The notes beneath the pieces were generated by a model. The model searched no databases and was not told the origin of the DNA. It saw only the letters and a list, made by a program, of their open reading frames with translations. Both the position numbers and the translations under genes were made by a program. A DNA stretch of 64,000 nucleotides from Rhizobium sp. BK251 (GTDB lineage: Bacteria; Pseudomonadota; Alphaproteobacteria; Rhizobiales; Rhizobiaceae), in NCBI RefSeq assembly GCF_004345245.1, contig NZ_SLUQ01000002.1, forward strand, positions 124,001-188,000. Reading direction: 5' to 3'. Every line of letters begins with the position of its first letter. The stretch's first letter is position 1. This document shows, piece after piece, positions 8,577-17,309 of the stretch.

Positions 8577-9356
8577 TCAATATTCGCGTGGCCGCTGTGG
8601 CGCCGTCACCATATGCTGGGAATAGGCCAGCGGCGAGCGATTGCCCGGCATGTTCTCGTCCAAGACCAGTGTCTTGAGGTCGTCGGCACGCACATCAAGG
8701 GCCACGACACGCTGCAATTTGTCAATTTCCCACACTGCGTAACCCAGCGCGGGGTCGTAGCCACAATCGCAGCCACAATCGCCATGGACAATACATCTGG
8801 GGCATGTCGGAAGAATCATGATCTTAGGCTTGGGAAGCTTGTAGCAATGTCCCTCGTAAGCGTAGCCATAGATAATTCCGATGCTCCTCATCCTTTTCTG
8901 TTTGTATCTATCACCAAACGTTATTGGAAGAGAGATGGTTTTCCCACATCTCTCAATGGACACTCTGATTTTTCCAGATTTGTGGTGTCCTTTGCAATCG
9001 TCCTCGCAGCAGTCTTCCTTGCATGAGTCGCTATCACTGCAGCCGCATTCTTTATCTGATTCGGTATTGGCGAGGCCGACCCCGTAAATAGACTGAATAG
9101 TCCTCCAAAATGCCTCCTTGTTAGCGCCGAAGTTGTTCTGAAAGTCTTCGTTGCCTTCGATAATTTCCTTTCTGGCTTCGATATCTTCAAATGTGAAGCA
9201 CTCCTTTGCTTCTGGCTCCACAGGACGACCATACAGCCTCACTTCCGTGGGGTTGTATGCGCAGTCGTATTCAAGGTCTGCACATTTCGGCGAAGCTGGT
9301 TCCTTGCACTTCTCGAGGCTTTTGCCCACTTTCGGATTCGCGCAACAGTCGCTCAT
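8577..9356 (-). CDS. Cys-rich orphan protein of the YcaO-TfuA cluster
   Basis: I do not recognise this 259-residue protein. It contains 19 cysteines: an N-terminal set (C4, C5, C17, C25, C32, C53), a dense acidic patch (C104-C121, pattern CGC..C...CC...C followed by GHH), and a third group (C137, C161, C175, C178, C184, C186, C188 with CPRC and CGCDC). The last ~70 residues lack cysteine and look like a small folded domain (GYAVWEIDKLQRVVALDVRA). No signal peptide or membrane span is visible. A GAGGGAGAGG ribosome site lies 18 nt after the metallopeptidase stop, so it is the next gene of that operon. The middle of the gene is clearly richer in A+T than its neighbours. It could be the substrate of YcaO/TfuA, or a metal- or sulfur-binding partner; this is inference. 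Confidence 0.75.
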   Translation of the reverse strand: MSDCCANPKVGKSLEKCKEPASPKCADLEYDCAYNPTEVRLYGRPVEPEAKECFTFEDIEARKEIIEGNEDFQNNFGANKEAFWRTIQSIYGVGLANTESDKECGCSDSDSCKEDCCEDDCKGHHKSGKIRVSIERCGKTISLPITFGDRYKQKRMRSIGIIYGYAYEGHCYKLPKPKIMILPTCPRCIVHGDCGCDCGYDPALGYAVWEIDKLQRVVALDVRADDLKTLVLDENMPGNRSPLAYSQHMVTAPQRPREY

Positions 9357-9374
9357 TGTCCTCTCCCTCGCGTT

Positions 9375-10553
9375 TCATCTGATGATCTCACGCCATGCAA
9401 AATTCTCTTCCAGCTGAGCTGCGGCCTTCGCGTCCGCGGCGGCGATAATGGCAGCGGCAGCTTGCTCAAGGCGCAGGGTGTCCGGGTCAATCCGCTTGAG
9501 CGAATTGGCAAGCGCCTGGCCGATTTGGTCACGCGCCGTGGCGAGGGCGATGTTGAAGTAGCCAGGCTTGAGCCGGAACGCATCCGCAATTTCCGCCCGC
9601 AGTTTGTCGAACTCATCGAGCTCGAGATCGCGGATATCGACCTGCAGCAGCCGCGGACTGGCACAGCCGCTCGCAACAAGCGCACCGTGGTAGAGCTCGA
9701 CGAGGCTGTCGAAGATCGCGCCAAGAAATGGGAGCGACCTGTCGTGCGGTTCGCGGCTGACCTCCGACATCCGCCGTGTATTGCTGGCAAGGCGGATCTG
9801 GGTCTCCGGGCTTTTTTCGGCAAAACGATTGAGTTCGTTCTGTAGCAGCAGATCGCCCCTGGTGCGCCGCAGGAGGCGATCGATCGCGGATTCGAAGTGA
9901 AGCATCGAGACCAGCGATATGCTGTCGGCAAACGCTTCGGAGTAGGGGAAGTAGTCTGCATCCGCCGCGGCATTCACAGGGAAGCCGATTTCCGAGAAGC
10001 TGATGAGATGCCCGACTTCATGGGCGATGCAATCGAAGTTCAGCGCATAGGGCCACAATACCTTGCCGACCTCGCAAGCTCCGAGCTCCAAGAAGCCGTA
10101 GCCGGCCTGCGCATTGTCCCAGTCCACGAAAGGAATGATCTCGAGCCGCGGATAGACCTCGCTGAAGAACCACCGGATCGGATGGCCGAGATAGTTTTGC
10201 CATACGTCGAGAGTGAAATGCACGCAGGCATAGGCGTGGGCGCCGAGGAATGCGCGCGAAGTCGGGTCCAGATTGTCGAAGTTGCCGTCCGGTCCTGATC
10301 GCGCGGGTGGATGAATCGTGCCCTCGAAGGGAGGGAGCTGCGTGAGCCCGTACGGCTCCTTGTTGATCAGCGGGTCGACGACGTACATCAGCCTGTCGCT
10401 TGGGCCCTCTCCGATCTCGTCGGGCGGGATCGAAAGCCAAACGCGGTCAGGCTGCTCGTAGCCAGGAATGAAGGGAGGCTGGGGGAATATCCAGAAGCGC
10501 GTGCCTATGCGCGAGTCGCCAGTATCAAGTACGGTGTTCTCAAACGGACGCAT
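9375..10553 (-). CDS. Gluzincin-like zinc metallopeptidase in the YcaO-TfuA operon
   Basis: A 392-residue protein with a zinc-peptidase signature: HEVGH at 178-182 (CIAHEVGHLISF), followed 24 residues later by Glu206 in YSEAFADS. That is the spacing and form of the third ligand in thermolysin/gluzincin-type enzymes. The N-terminal ~110 residues resemble neither a signal peptide nor a typical propeptide, so a cytoplasmic enzyme is likely. The C-terminal ~100 residues are helical and Ala-rich. It lies 44 nt after tfuA and 18 nt before the Cys-rich gene, all on the minus strand. In peptide-modification pathways a co-encoded protease often removes a leader; whether this one does is inference. The rest of the sequence does not match a peptidase family I can name. 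Confidence 0.7.
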   Translation of the reverse strand: MRPFENTVLDTGDSRIGTRFWIFPQPPFIPGYEQPDRVWLSIPPDEIGEGPSDRLMYVVDPLINKEPYGLTQLPPFEGTIHPPARSGPDGNFDNLDPTSRAFLGAHAYACVHFTLDVWQNYLGHPIRWFFSEVYPRLEIIPFVDWDNAQAGYGFLELGACEVGKVLWPYALNFDCIAHEVGHLISFSEIGFPVNAAADADYFPYSEAFADSISLVSMLHFESAIDRLLRRTRGDLLLQNELNRFAEKSPETQIRLASNTRRMSEVSREPHDRSLPFLGAIFDSLVELYHGALVASGCASPRLLQVDIRDLELDEFDKLRAEIADAFRLKPGYFNIALATARDQIGQALANSLKRIDPDTLRLEQAAAAIIAAADAKAAAQLEENFAWREIIR

Positions 10554-10597
10554 CGCAAGAAACCGCCCCTCGCGTCTAAAGAAGACACCAATAGGTT

Positions 10598-11356
10598 TTA
10601 TTTATAAGAAAATACTAATTTAATGTCAATCCCCGATGCCTCCAGATCGCGCATGAAAGTGTTCGTTGCAATCCAGGATTCCTTGCCTTGAATTCCGGCA
10701 TTCCGGGCAGCAATGCCCGGGGCGAGGAGTAGCGCCTCCAGTGCGTCGGCCTTCTTCTGCCTTACCACCTCACGTCGTAGCGCCTCTATTCTGGTCTCCG
10801 GCAGTCCGGCACCCGTTAGAACGGCTTCCATGGTGCGATCGCGAAAGTTGGCCACATGTGCCGCCTCGGCAAGGAGACGCCGCTCGCCGACGGAAATCAG
10901 GCCCCTCCGCTGCAATTTTGCCAATGAGCGCTGAAGGTCTACCAGCGCATCCGTCAAGGGCAGGAAGCCGAGCTCAGCGGGGCCCGAATGGACAGCGACA
11001 GCATCGTCCGGCGTGAGCGCGAAGCGTCGATACCAACGATAGATGAGGCCGATGCCGATCATTCCGAAACTATCCAATTCGGCGGCCCGCAGCGCGCCCA
11101 TGCTGGCTGCACCGATCATCGTGATACCCTGGGCCATCGCCCAGAGTATCTCCTTGTGCCTGACGGACGGCCTCTCCTCGAATTGTCCGTCGATCAACAC
11201 CATTGCGCGCGGGCGGAATGCGTGGGCTGCGAGAATGATGTCGCCCTGCGAGACGGGATGCAGGTAGATGGCGTCGAGGGCTGCCTCGGCCTCAGCCAGC
11301 CGCAGCGTCGGGCCGATGAAGGCCAGGATCGGACGGCTATCGCTCGATGCGGTCAT
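10598..11356 (-). CDS. tfuA: TfuA-like protein (YcaO partner)
   Basis: A 252-residue protein with the TfuA core: FIGPTLRLAEAEA at the N-terminus, PVSQGDIILAA, VLIDGQFEERPSVRHKEILW, and the hallmark GAASMGALRAAEL. TfuA was first noticed in the trifolitoxin cluster of Rhizobium. In methanogens and in some RiPP pathways TfuA works with YcaO to install thioamides, presumably by helping to deliver sulfur. The C-terminal ~110 residues are helical. The gene begins 9 nt after the ycaO stop, which supports co-translation. No sulfurtransferase gene is visible in the cluster. Confidence 0.9.
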   Translation of the reverse strand: MTASSDSRPILAFIGPTLRLAEAEAALDAIYLHPVSQGDIILAAHAFRPRAMVLIDGQFEERPSVRHKEILWAMAQGITMIGAASMGALRAAELDSFGMIGIGLIYRWYRRFALTPDDAVAVHSGPAELGFLPLTDALVDLQRSLAKLQRRGLISVGERRLLAEAAHVANFRDRTMEAVLTGAGLPETRIEALRREVVRQKKADALEALLLAPGIAARNAGIQGKESWIATNTFMRDLEASGIDIKLVFSYK

Positions 11357-11365
11357 GTGAAACCC

Positions 11366-12595
11366 TCAACGGATTACGGTCAGTGGCCATGCGCCGGGCA
11401 GGATGGTCCTGACGCAGCAAACGCCCGTTGCCATGTCGAAGGCGACGGGGACGGCGATCACGGGGCCTAATCCAGCAGACAGGACGCTGTCGATCAGGGC
11501 ACTCAGGCTGGAAATCGGCTGGGAATTCTTGTCGCCGGGTCGCAGCTTCGGGCCATTGCTGACGATCAGCCGAACGGCATCGCTAACGATGGCATCGGTG
11601 CTTCTGCGGTAGTGCCCAATCGTTTGGTCGTCGCGCGCACCAGAGATCGCGCCGGCACGCGCCGCGAGCGCCTCCAGCATGGCATTCACAGCTGCGGCCT
11701 CGATGTTCGTGCCTGCGGAATAGCCCTCGGTCGGCAATGCGAGGATCGGCTCGCCACGGCCGGTTTCGATCGACTGGCACCAGACTACCGGAACGCCGGC
11801 GGGCGAGGGTGCGTGCCACAAACCAAAGACGATGCCGTGCTGCCCAGCCAGCGACAAGAGCTCGCTTACCTTCCCGCCCAGACTTGCTTCATCAAGCCTG
11901 GCCCGATCAAAGAAGCCATGGGTCGCGAAGGCGCGCGCAATCGCGTCACGTTCGATGCACTCGAACAGTCCATGAAGGAATGCTTCGTAGCCGTTCGCGT
12001 GACAGGCAAGACCGGTGGTGGTGCGGAGAAAGATGCCGTCGTGGCTCGGTGGCGGATCGGTATAAGATGTATGGACCAGTTCCAGCGGCACGGGTTGGAC
12101 TGCCCCCGTAGCCATGTCGATTCCGTTGATCCAGGCGGTCGCCTTTCCTCGCCAGCTATCCGTCTGGCCGGCGGCCAGCAGGTTATCGAATAGACCGTCT
12201 TCGATGCCGAGATCCTTGGCCGCGGCAAGATAGACGCGGTCCGGCGATATCGACTCCGAATAGAAGCGCTCGAGCGATTCCATGATCGCGCCTATCGCCG
12301 CTTCGGCAATAGAGAAGCCACGACCAAGCGATGTCACCTCGGATTGGGCGGCAGGACGAACTGTCTGGACAACCGGAAGACCGAGGCGGTCGAGCCCCGT
12401 GATGTCGCCGATCCGCGTGATGCAGGCACGACGGCTGAGCGGGAGGAGACGGCGATAGAACTGCTCAAGATCCGCATTCCCGGCGCGCGACGGAAATTCG
12501 GCATGAAGCTGCGACATGATCGAAGCACGAAAATCCGAGGCGCCGCCGTCGCTGCTGCCACCATTGTCGCCAATGATCTCAGATCTTGATGGCAA
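11366..12595 (-). CDS. ycaO: YcaO domain protein (peptide backbone cyclodehydratase/thioamidase family)
   Basis: A 409-residue YcaO protein. YcaO enzymes use ATP to activate a backbone amide, giving azolines, amidines or, with TfuA, thioamides. ATP/Mg-binding blocks are visible: AIGAIMESLERFYSE, GYEAFLHGLFECIERDA with its E-x2-E-R pattern, and TNIEAAAVNAMLEALAAR. The C-terminus (LPGAWPLTVIR) lacks the PxPxP tail typical of azoline-forming YcaOs, which fits the TfuA-partner class. The start is a TTG at 12595 with a GAGGAG ribosome site upstream. It overlaps the end of the upstream cyclase gene by 17 nt, which implies translational coupling. An ATG at 12517 is a possible alternative start. Confidence 0.88.
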   Translation of the reverse strand: MPSRSEIIGDNGGSSDGGASDFRASIMSQLHAEFPSRAGNADLEQFYRRLLPLSRRACITRIGDITGLDRLGLPVVQTVRPAAQSEVTSLGRGFSIAEAAIGAIMESLERFYSESISPDRVYLAAAKDLGIEDGLFDNLLAAGQTDSWRGKATAWINGIDMATGAVQPVPLELVHTSYTDPPPSHDGIFLRTTTGLACHANGYEAFLHGLFECIERDAIARAFATHGFFDRARLDEASLGGKVSELLSLAGQHGIVFGLWHAPSPAGVPVVWCQSIETGRGEPILALPTEGYSAGTNIEAAAVNAMLEALAARAGAISGARDDQTIGHYRRSTDAIVSDAVRLIVSNGPKLRPGDKNSQPISSLSALIDSVLSAGLGPVIAVPVAFDMATGVCCVRTILPGAWPLTVIR

Positions 12596-15500
12596 CCTTC
12601 AGCTCCTCGATCGAATGCACCGCGCGTTCAAGCAAAGCCGTTGCACCCTGACCCCTTGCAATTGTTATCGCTTCTTGAAAGTCCGCCACGACCAAGTCTC
12701 TCGGGGCATTGCCTTTGGCGCGAAGCACCGCCCGGCATCGATAAAGCTCGGCAAGCCAGTAGGCATGTCCGGTCTGCTTTGCTTCCGAGATGGCATCGGT
12801 CGCGACCTGGACCGCGACGCTGTGGCTGCCTTCGAGCCCTAATATAGTCGCCTGCATGCAAAGATAGAGGGGAAGGTCCGCGACAGCGCCAAGTCGCCTC
12901 AGCAGTGACAGGCCCTCGCGAAACATGTCGTGGCCGCGGCCGAGATTTCCCCGATGGGCAGTCGCCCAGCCGCCAAACAGTAGCGAAAGGCCCGCCAGCG
13001 ATTGCATCTCATATTTTCGCGAGAACTCCATCATCCTTGCGGAAACCTCCGCGAGCTGCACGTAGTCGTCCCGGTAGAACGCCGACACGGCCTCGGTATC
13101 GAGCGAATGAGCCTTGCTCGGAATATGCGCTATCCGATCAACGAAGGCGATCATTTCGGCGAGAGCCTCGTCGGATGCCTTTGTCTGCCCGGTCATCCAG
13201 AGCGAGAGTGCAAACTGTCCCAGGCCGCAGACCTTGGCGTCGTGGCCGCCGTAAAGCGTCCTGGCCGTCTTCGCGGATTGCTCGTCATAGAGGGCCAGTC
13301 CCGAGACTATCGCTGCCTGCGTCTCCTTGTGCCAGCCGAGGTCGAAATCGATCGCCCAGATGCAATGGTTGACCTGCAACTGAATTTCGGGATCGTCCAC
13401 TTCGGCCAAAATCGCCTGCACCTGCAAGGCGCGGTCGTGCATGACGAGGAAATCTTCCCCGGTCAGCCACCAACCCCAGTATATGGGGAACCACCTTGGC
13501 TGGTCCTCGCGAGGCTGGCGGCGGGCGATTGCCATGCCCTCCTCGTAGAGTTGTCGCGCTGCCGGCGAGTTGAGCCCGACCGTTCCGGTCAGGATCGGGC
13601 CAAGCGCACTGATCGCCGAAAGCCGAAGAACGTCCGCGGTCGTGCCCTCTTGCATGGAATCGCAAAGCGCCAAGGCGTGCTCCACGTGATGACGCGCTTC
13701 TATCATTGCGGAGCGGCCGGCACTCTCTTCCTGCGCCTGCATCAGCAAGTGGACCGCATTTTCGACCTGCCCGCAACGCTCCGCATGCTCGGCAAGCACA
13801 CCGGTGTCGATCCAGCGTGCGATCTCGCGCTTGGCACTGACCGCGTTGAATAGCCTTCGATGCAGCAACTGGCGCTGCTTTCTCAGGAGCGCATTGTAGA
13901 TCGTTTCCTGTATCAGGGCGTGGCGGAAGCCATACGCAGGAGGCCCCGAGGCCCTGAGTCGCGTCAGAAACCCGGTTTCGCAAAGGGTCTCGGCAGCATT
14001 GACGAGGAATTTCCTGCTGAGATCCGGGAGCAGTTCGCGCAGCAGCGGCAGCGTGAAGCGAGAGCCGGCAATCGATGCAGCGCGCGCCACCTCGCGGATC
14101 GGTCCGAGCTGGGCGAGACGCGCATCGAGAATGCCCTCGAATGCGGATACATGCGTGCGCGGCACCGTCGAGGAAACACTCATCGCGTCAGCGCCGGCGT
14201 TTTCCGCAGCCCATTGGCAGATCTCCTCGATGAAGAGCGGCACGCCACCCGACACCCGCTCGCTCGCTTCGAGGAAATCGGGAAGCACGGCTCTGCGATG
14301 CTCCGGCCATTTCGCCTCTATCGCGAGTTTCGTCTCTTCCTGATCGAGGGGCTGCAGCGCCATCCTTGTGGGAGCGGCATCCTCGAGCCACTCAGTGGGG
14401 ACGCCGCGGCGGGTCGTCACCACGAGGAGAACCGGCAACCGGCGCACGACCCGCGCGGTCTCGGCCAGCAGGTCTCGCGACGTCGGATCGATCCAGTGTA
14501 TGTCTTCGACGGCAAGTACGACAGGTCCGCGCTTGCAGACGGTCTCGAGTATGCGGGAGAGGGCGAGGTAGGCTTTTTCCTTTATTGTCTTGGGATCGCT
14601 GCGCGACAGGTTCTCGTTCCTGCCGGTCGCGCCCAGCAGATAAGCGAATATCTCGATTATTTCCTCGTCAACGATGCCGTGGCGCCGAAATGTGCTTGTC
14701 ACGGTCGAGGCAGTCAGCGGCAGCTGCTTGCCAGCCTGCAGCACGCCGGGAAATCCGTTCACCATCGGATGAAGCGTTGAACGGGAGCTGCCCGGCAGAC
14801 ATTGGAAGAGGAAGGATCCGGCGCAGCTCTCACGCGTCATCCTGCGGATCTCGCGCAGCAGGCGCGATTTTCCAATCCCAGCATCGCCTTCGATCGCCAG
14901 CACCTGACCGCGGCCAGAAAGGGTATCCTTCCAGACATCGGCTATCGTCTCCAGTTCGTGCCTGCGGCCGATGAATGGCCCGCCGAGCCTGCCAAAGGCA
15001 TAGAACCGGCCGACCTTCTTTCGATGCCCGAGCGCACGCCAGACCCTTTCTGGCTCGGCAAAACCTTTGAGCGTCCTGACGCCCTCGAACGCGAAGGCGT
15101 GCGATCTGCCCGCCAGGTTGCGTGTTTGCTGGGAGACGAGGATGCTGTCCGGAGCGGCGACCGCTTCGAGCCGGGTTGCCATGGCGAGCGCGGCTCCGGC
15201 GACGGGTTCGGAGGACGCGTCCTTTTCGGATCGCTCCTGGACAAGCGCGACGGAGGTGGCGATTCCGATGCGGACATGAAGGTCGTGCCGGGTCTCCTGG
15301 CCGATGCGTTTGCAGGCTTCGATGATGGCGAAGCCGGCCTGGATGGCCAGCGTGGCGGCGTCCCGCGCACCGAGCTCGACCGGAAACAGTGCCACGCCGC
15401 CATCGCCGGCCTCGACCCGCATGAGACCGGAGTGCATGGAGACCGATTGCTTGGCCGCCTGCTGGAATGTGTCGATCAATTCCTGGTAGTCTTCAATGTC

Positions 15501-15650
15501 GAGGCTGTGGAAGAGATTGGTCGATCCAACGAGATCGTAGCAAAGCGCGGTCACGATCTGCCGTTCGCCGGCAAGCGTTGACGAGCGCCCGCTCCCCCGC
15601 GGCCGCCTCTTCGATTGCCTTGGCTTATTGACCCAATCTTCGCCCGGCAT
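12579..15650 (-). CDS. Class III adenylate/guanylate cyclase - AAA ATPase - TPR regulator
   Basis: About 1023 residues from the ATG at 15650, which has an AAGGGG-type ribosome site. An in-frame TTG at 15755 would add 35 residues. The N-terminal cyclase homology domain contains ALCYDLVGSTNLFHSLD and VEAGDGGVALFP. A STAND/AAA_16-like ATPase follows, with Walker A EGDAGIGKSRLL and Walker B VVLAVEDIHWID, and then ~500 residues of helical TPR-like repeats. Proteins of this build are common in rhizobia, and most have no known ligand. There is no HTH, so output would be through a cyclic nucleotide or protein contacts. Its 3' end overlaps ycaO, so it is probably the first gene of the ycaO-tfuA operon and may sense the state or product of that pathway, which is inference. 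Confidence 0.85.
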   Translation of the reverse strand: MPGEDWVNKPRQSKRRPRGSGRSSTLAGERQIVTALCYDLVGSTNLFHSLDIEDYQELIDTFQQAAKQSVSMHSGLMRVEAGDGGVALFPVELGARDAATLAIQAGFAIIEACKRIGQETRHDLHVRIGIATSVALVQERSEKDASSEPVAGAALAMATRLEAVAAPDSILVSQQTRNLAGRSHAFAFEGVRTLKGFAEPERVWRALGHRKKVGRFYAFGRLGGPFIGRRHELETIADVWKDTLSGRGQVLAIEGDAGIGKSRLLREIRRMTRESCAGSFLFQCLPGSSRSTLHPMVNGFPGVLQAGKQLPLTASTVTSTFRRHGIVDEEIIEIFAYLLGATGRNENLSRSDPKTIKEKAYLALSRILETVCKRGPVVLAVEDIHWIDPTSRDLLAETARVVRRLPVLLVVTTRRGVPTEWLEDAAPTRMALQPLDQEETKLAIEAKWPEHRRAVLPDFLEASERVSGGVPLFIEEICQWAAENAGADAMSVSSTVPRTHVSAFEGILDARLAQLGPIREVARAASIAGSRFTLPLLRELLPDLSRKFLVNAAETLCETGFLTRLRASGPPAYGFRHALIQETIYNALLRKQRQLLHRRLFNAVSAKREIARWIDTGVLAEHAERCGQVENAVHLLMQAQEESAGRSAMIEARHHVEHALALCDSMQEGTTADVLRLSAISALGPILTGTVGLNSPAARQLYEEGMAIARRQPREDQPRWFPIYWGWWLTGEDFLVMHDRALQVQAILAEVDDPEIQLQVNHCIWAIDFDLGWHKETQAAIVSGLALYDEQSAKTARTLYGGHDAKVCGLGQFALSLWMTGQTKASDEALAEMIAFVDRIAHIPSKAHSLDTEAVSAFYRDDYVQLAEVSARMMEFSRKYEMQSLAGLSLLFGGWATAHRGNLGRGHDMFREGLSLLRRLGAVADLPLYLCMQATILGLEGSHSVAVQVATDAISEAKQTGHAYWLAELYRCRAVLRAKGNAPRDLVVADFQEAITIARGQGATALLERAVHSIEELKVAIKI

Positions 15651-15956
15651 ACGCAACCCCTTGCCTTGCGGTTTCTGGATCCTTCTCTTTTCCGAAATGC
15701 CCCTGAACGATGGGGAAGTATTTGCCGGCTGGACGCACTCCTGCGCGGCAGACAACTATCGTTCAAAAACCAATCCTTTGAAAGTCTAATTTACGCAATG
15801 GAAGAATAAGACGGGAAGTATTCATGCCGGTACACTGCCGCTGGAATTTGCTCCATGCCGCTCGGAATTCTGCAAGGCGGCGCACGGGCTTACGAAGCTC
15901 CGCAGGAGAGGGTGGGGCGTCGGTCCCTTGACATGCGGTGAACTCAGCGGGCTATC

Positions 15957-17192
15957 ATGACGGGCCGCCGCGCCGGCGGCATGAAGTTGCCGAGGTGGGT
16001 CATGCGCATGTTGCCGATGCTTGCCGCTTGGGCGGCGCTTCTTGCTGCGCCAATGGCGCTGGGCGAAGCCCTGAAGACGGACGACGTTTATAGTTCGATT
16101 GCGCTCAGGCCTATCAGCGAACCCAATCCGGTCATTGGCGCAGACGGGCGCACGCACCTTGCCTACGAGCTTATGGTCGTCAATCCGAGCAAGCTGTTCG
16201 TGACACTGGACAAGGTAGAGGCACTCGACAGTGAGGGACGCGGCCTTTGGACGGTCGACGGTGATGGCTTGGCGGCGTTGACCATTGCATTCGGTGGCAC
16301 TGGTCGCCTGCTGTCGCCAGGGGGCAGCGTGGCGGTCCTGATGGATGTGAGCCTCAGCGAAGGCGAAAAGGTGCCGTCCCAGGTTTCGGCGCGCGTCACG
16401 GCCACTCGCCAGAGTGCCGGCGAGGACGGCAAGCCAGTGCCGATGCCGAAGGACAGCCCGATTCCCTCGACATTCACTTTCACCGGCGCCTCGACGGCAG
16501 TCGGCCGACCTGCCGTCGTCCTCGAGCCTCCGCTCGAGGGGCAGGGCTGGGTCGCGGTCAACGGATGTTGTGACAGCATCACCTCCCATCGCGGCGCCGT
16601 GATGGCCTTCAATGGTCAGCTGCGCGTGCCGGAACGCTTTGCCATCGACTGGGTGAAACTGGATGACCAGGGACGGCTCTTTACCGGCGATGTCTCGCAA
16701 CTCTCAAGCTACGCCTACTACGGAACGCCGATCCATGCCGCTGCCGATGGCACCGTCGTCAATCTCTATGATGAGGCGGGTGAGCAAGTGCCGGGCGCGA
16801 ATGCCAAGGGCATCAATCTCGAAAACATCGGCGGCAACATGCTGGTCATCGACATCGGCGGCGGTGTCTTCACCTTCTATGCGCATATGCAGAAAGGGAG
16901 CCTGAAAGTGAAACTCGGCGACCGCGTGAAGGCAGGGCAGGTGATCGGTCTTCTCGGCAACACCGGCAATTCCACGGCGCCGCACCTGCATTTTCACGTA
17001 ATGGACGGGCCGATGCCGCTGGATGCAAATGGACTGCCCTTTGCCTTCACGCGTTTTTCCAGCCGCGGTGTGCTTGCGCCGGGCTCCGACGATGCAATCC
17101 AGGACGGCAAGCAGGCCGTCATCGACGCCCGGCTCGTCGGCGACCACGCCGCGCAGCTGCCACTGAACAACGAGGTCGTCGACTTCGAGTGA
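15957..17192 (+). CDS. Secreted M23-family (LytM-type) peptidase
   Basis: A 411-residue protein with an N-terminal signal peptide (MKLPRWVMRMLPMLAAWAAL, ending near ALGEA). The start may be the second Met at 15981. The C-terminal half carries an M23/LytM domain: GTPIHAAADGTVV, VFTFYAHMQKGSLKVKLGD, VKAGQVIGLLGNTG and the zinc motif HLHFHV. Family enzymes cut peptidoglycan cross-bridges or act as divisome or amidase activators. The N-terminal ~200 residues have a beta-rich pattern without a named domain. The usual first metal His of active M23 enzymes is not obvious before the GTPIHA block, so activity is uncertain. It is divergent from the cyclase-ycaO operon. Confidence 0.8.
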   Translation: MTGRRAGGMKLPRWVMRMLPMLAAWAALLAAPMALGEALKTDDVYSSIALRPISEPNPVIGADGRTHLAYELMVVNPSKLFVTLDKVEALDSEGRGLWTVDGDGLAALTIAFGGTGRLLSPGGSVAVLMDVSLSEGEKVPSQVSARVTATRQSAGEDGKPVPMPKDSPIPSTFTFTGASTAVGRPAVVLEPPLEGQGWVAVNGCCDSITSHRGAVMAFNGQLRVPERFAIDWVKLDDQGRLFTGDVSQLSSYAYYGTPIHAAADGTVVNLYDEAGEQVPGANAKGINLENIGGNMLVIDIGGGVFTFYAHMQKGSLKVKLGDRVKAGQVIGLLGNTGNSTAPHLHFHVMDGPMPLDANGLPFAFTRFSSRGVLAPGSDDAIQDGKQAVIDARLVGDHAAQLPLNNEVVDFE

Positions 17193-17309
17193 ACGGGTTG
17201 CCGCCACGCCAATGATCAGGGAATGGCACGGCGGCAAGTTTCAGCGACAGGCTTTAGGCAATCTCGACGACCGAAAGACGGTTTCTGTCAGATCGCCCAT
17301 GCGGTTGGG

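Noticed and set aside
10554..10597. Short precursor peptide between tfuA and the metallopeptidase gene
   Set aside because: Only 44 nt, AT-rich, with no start codon and ribosome site able to encode a peptide.
12517..12595. ATG at 12517 as the ycaO start
   Set aside because: The upstream TTG at 12595 has a GAGGAG site at good spacing, while the ATG has no convincing site. It is kept as an alternative only.
15822..16700. Minus-strand open frame opposite the M23 peptidase gene
   Set aside because: Shadow of the signal peptide and N-terminal domain; Arg/His-rich without motif.
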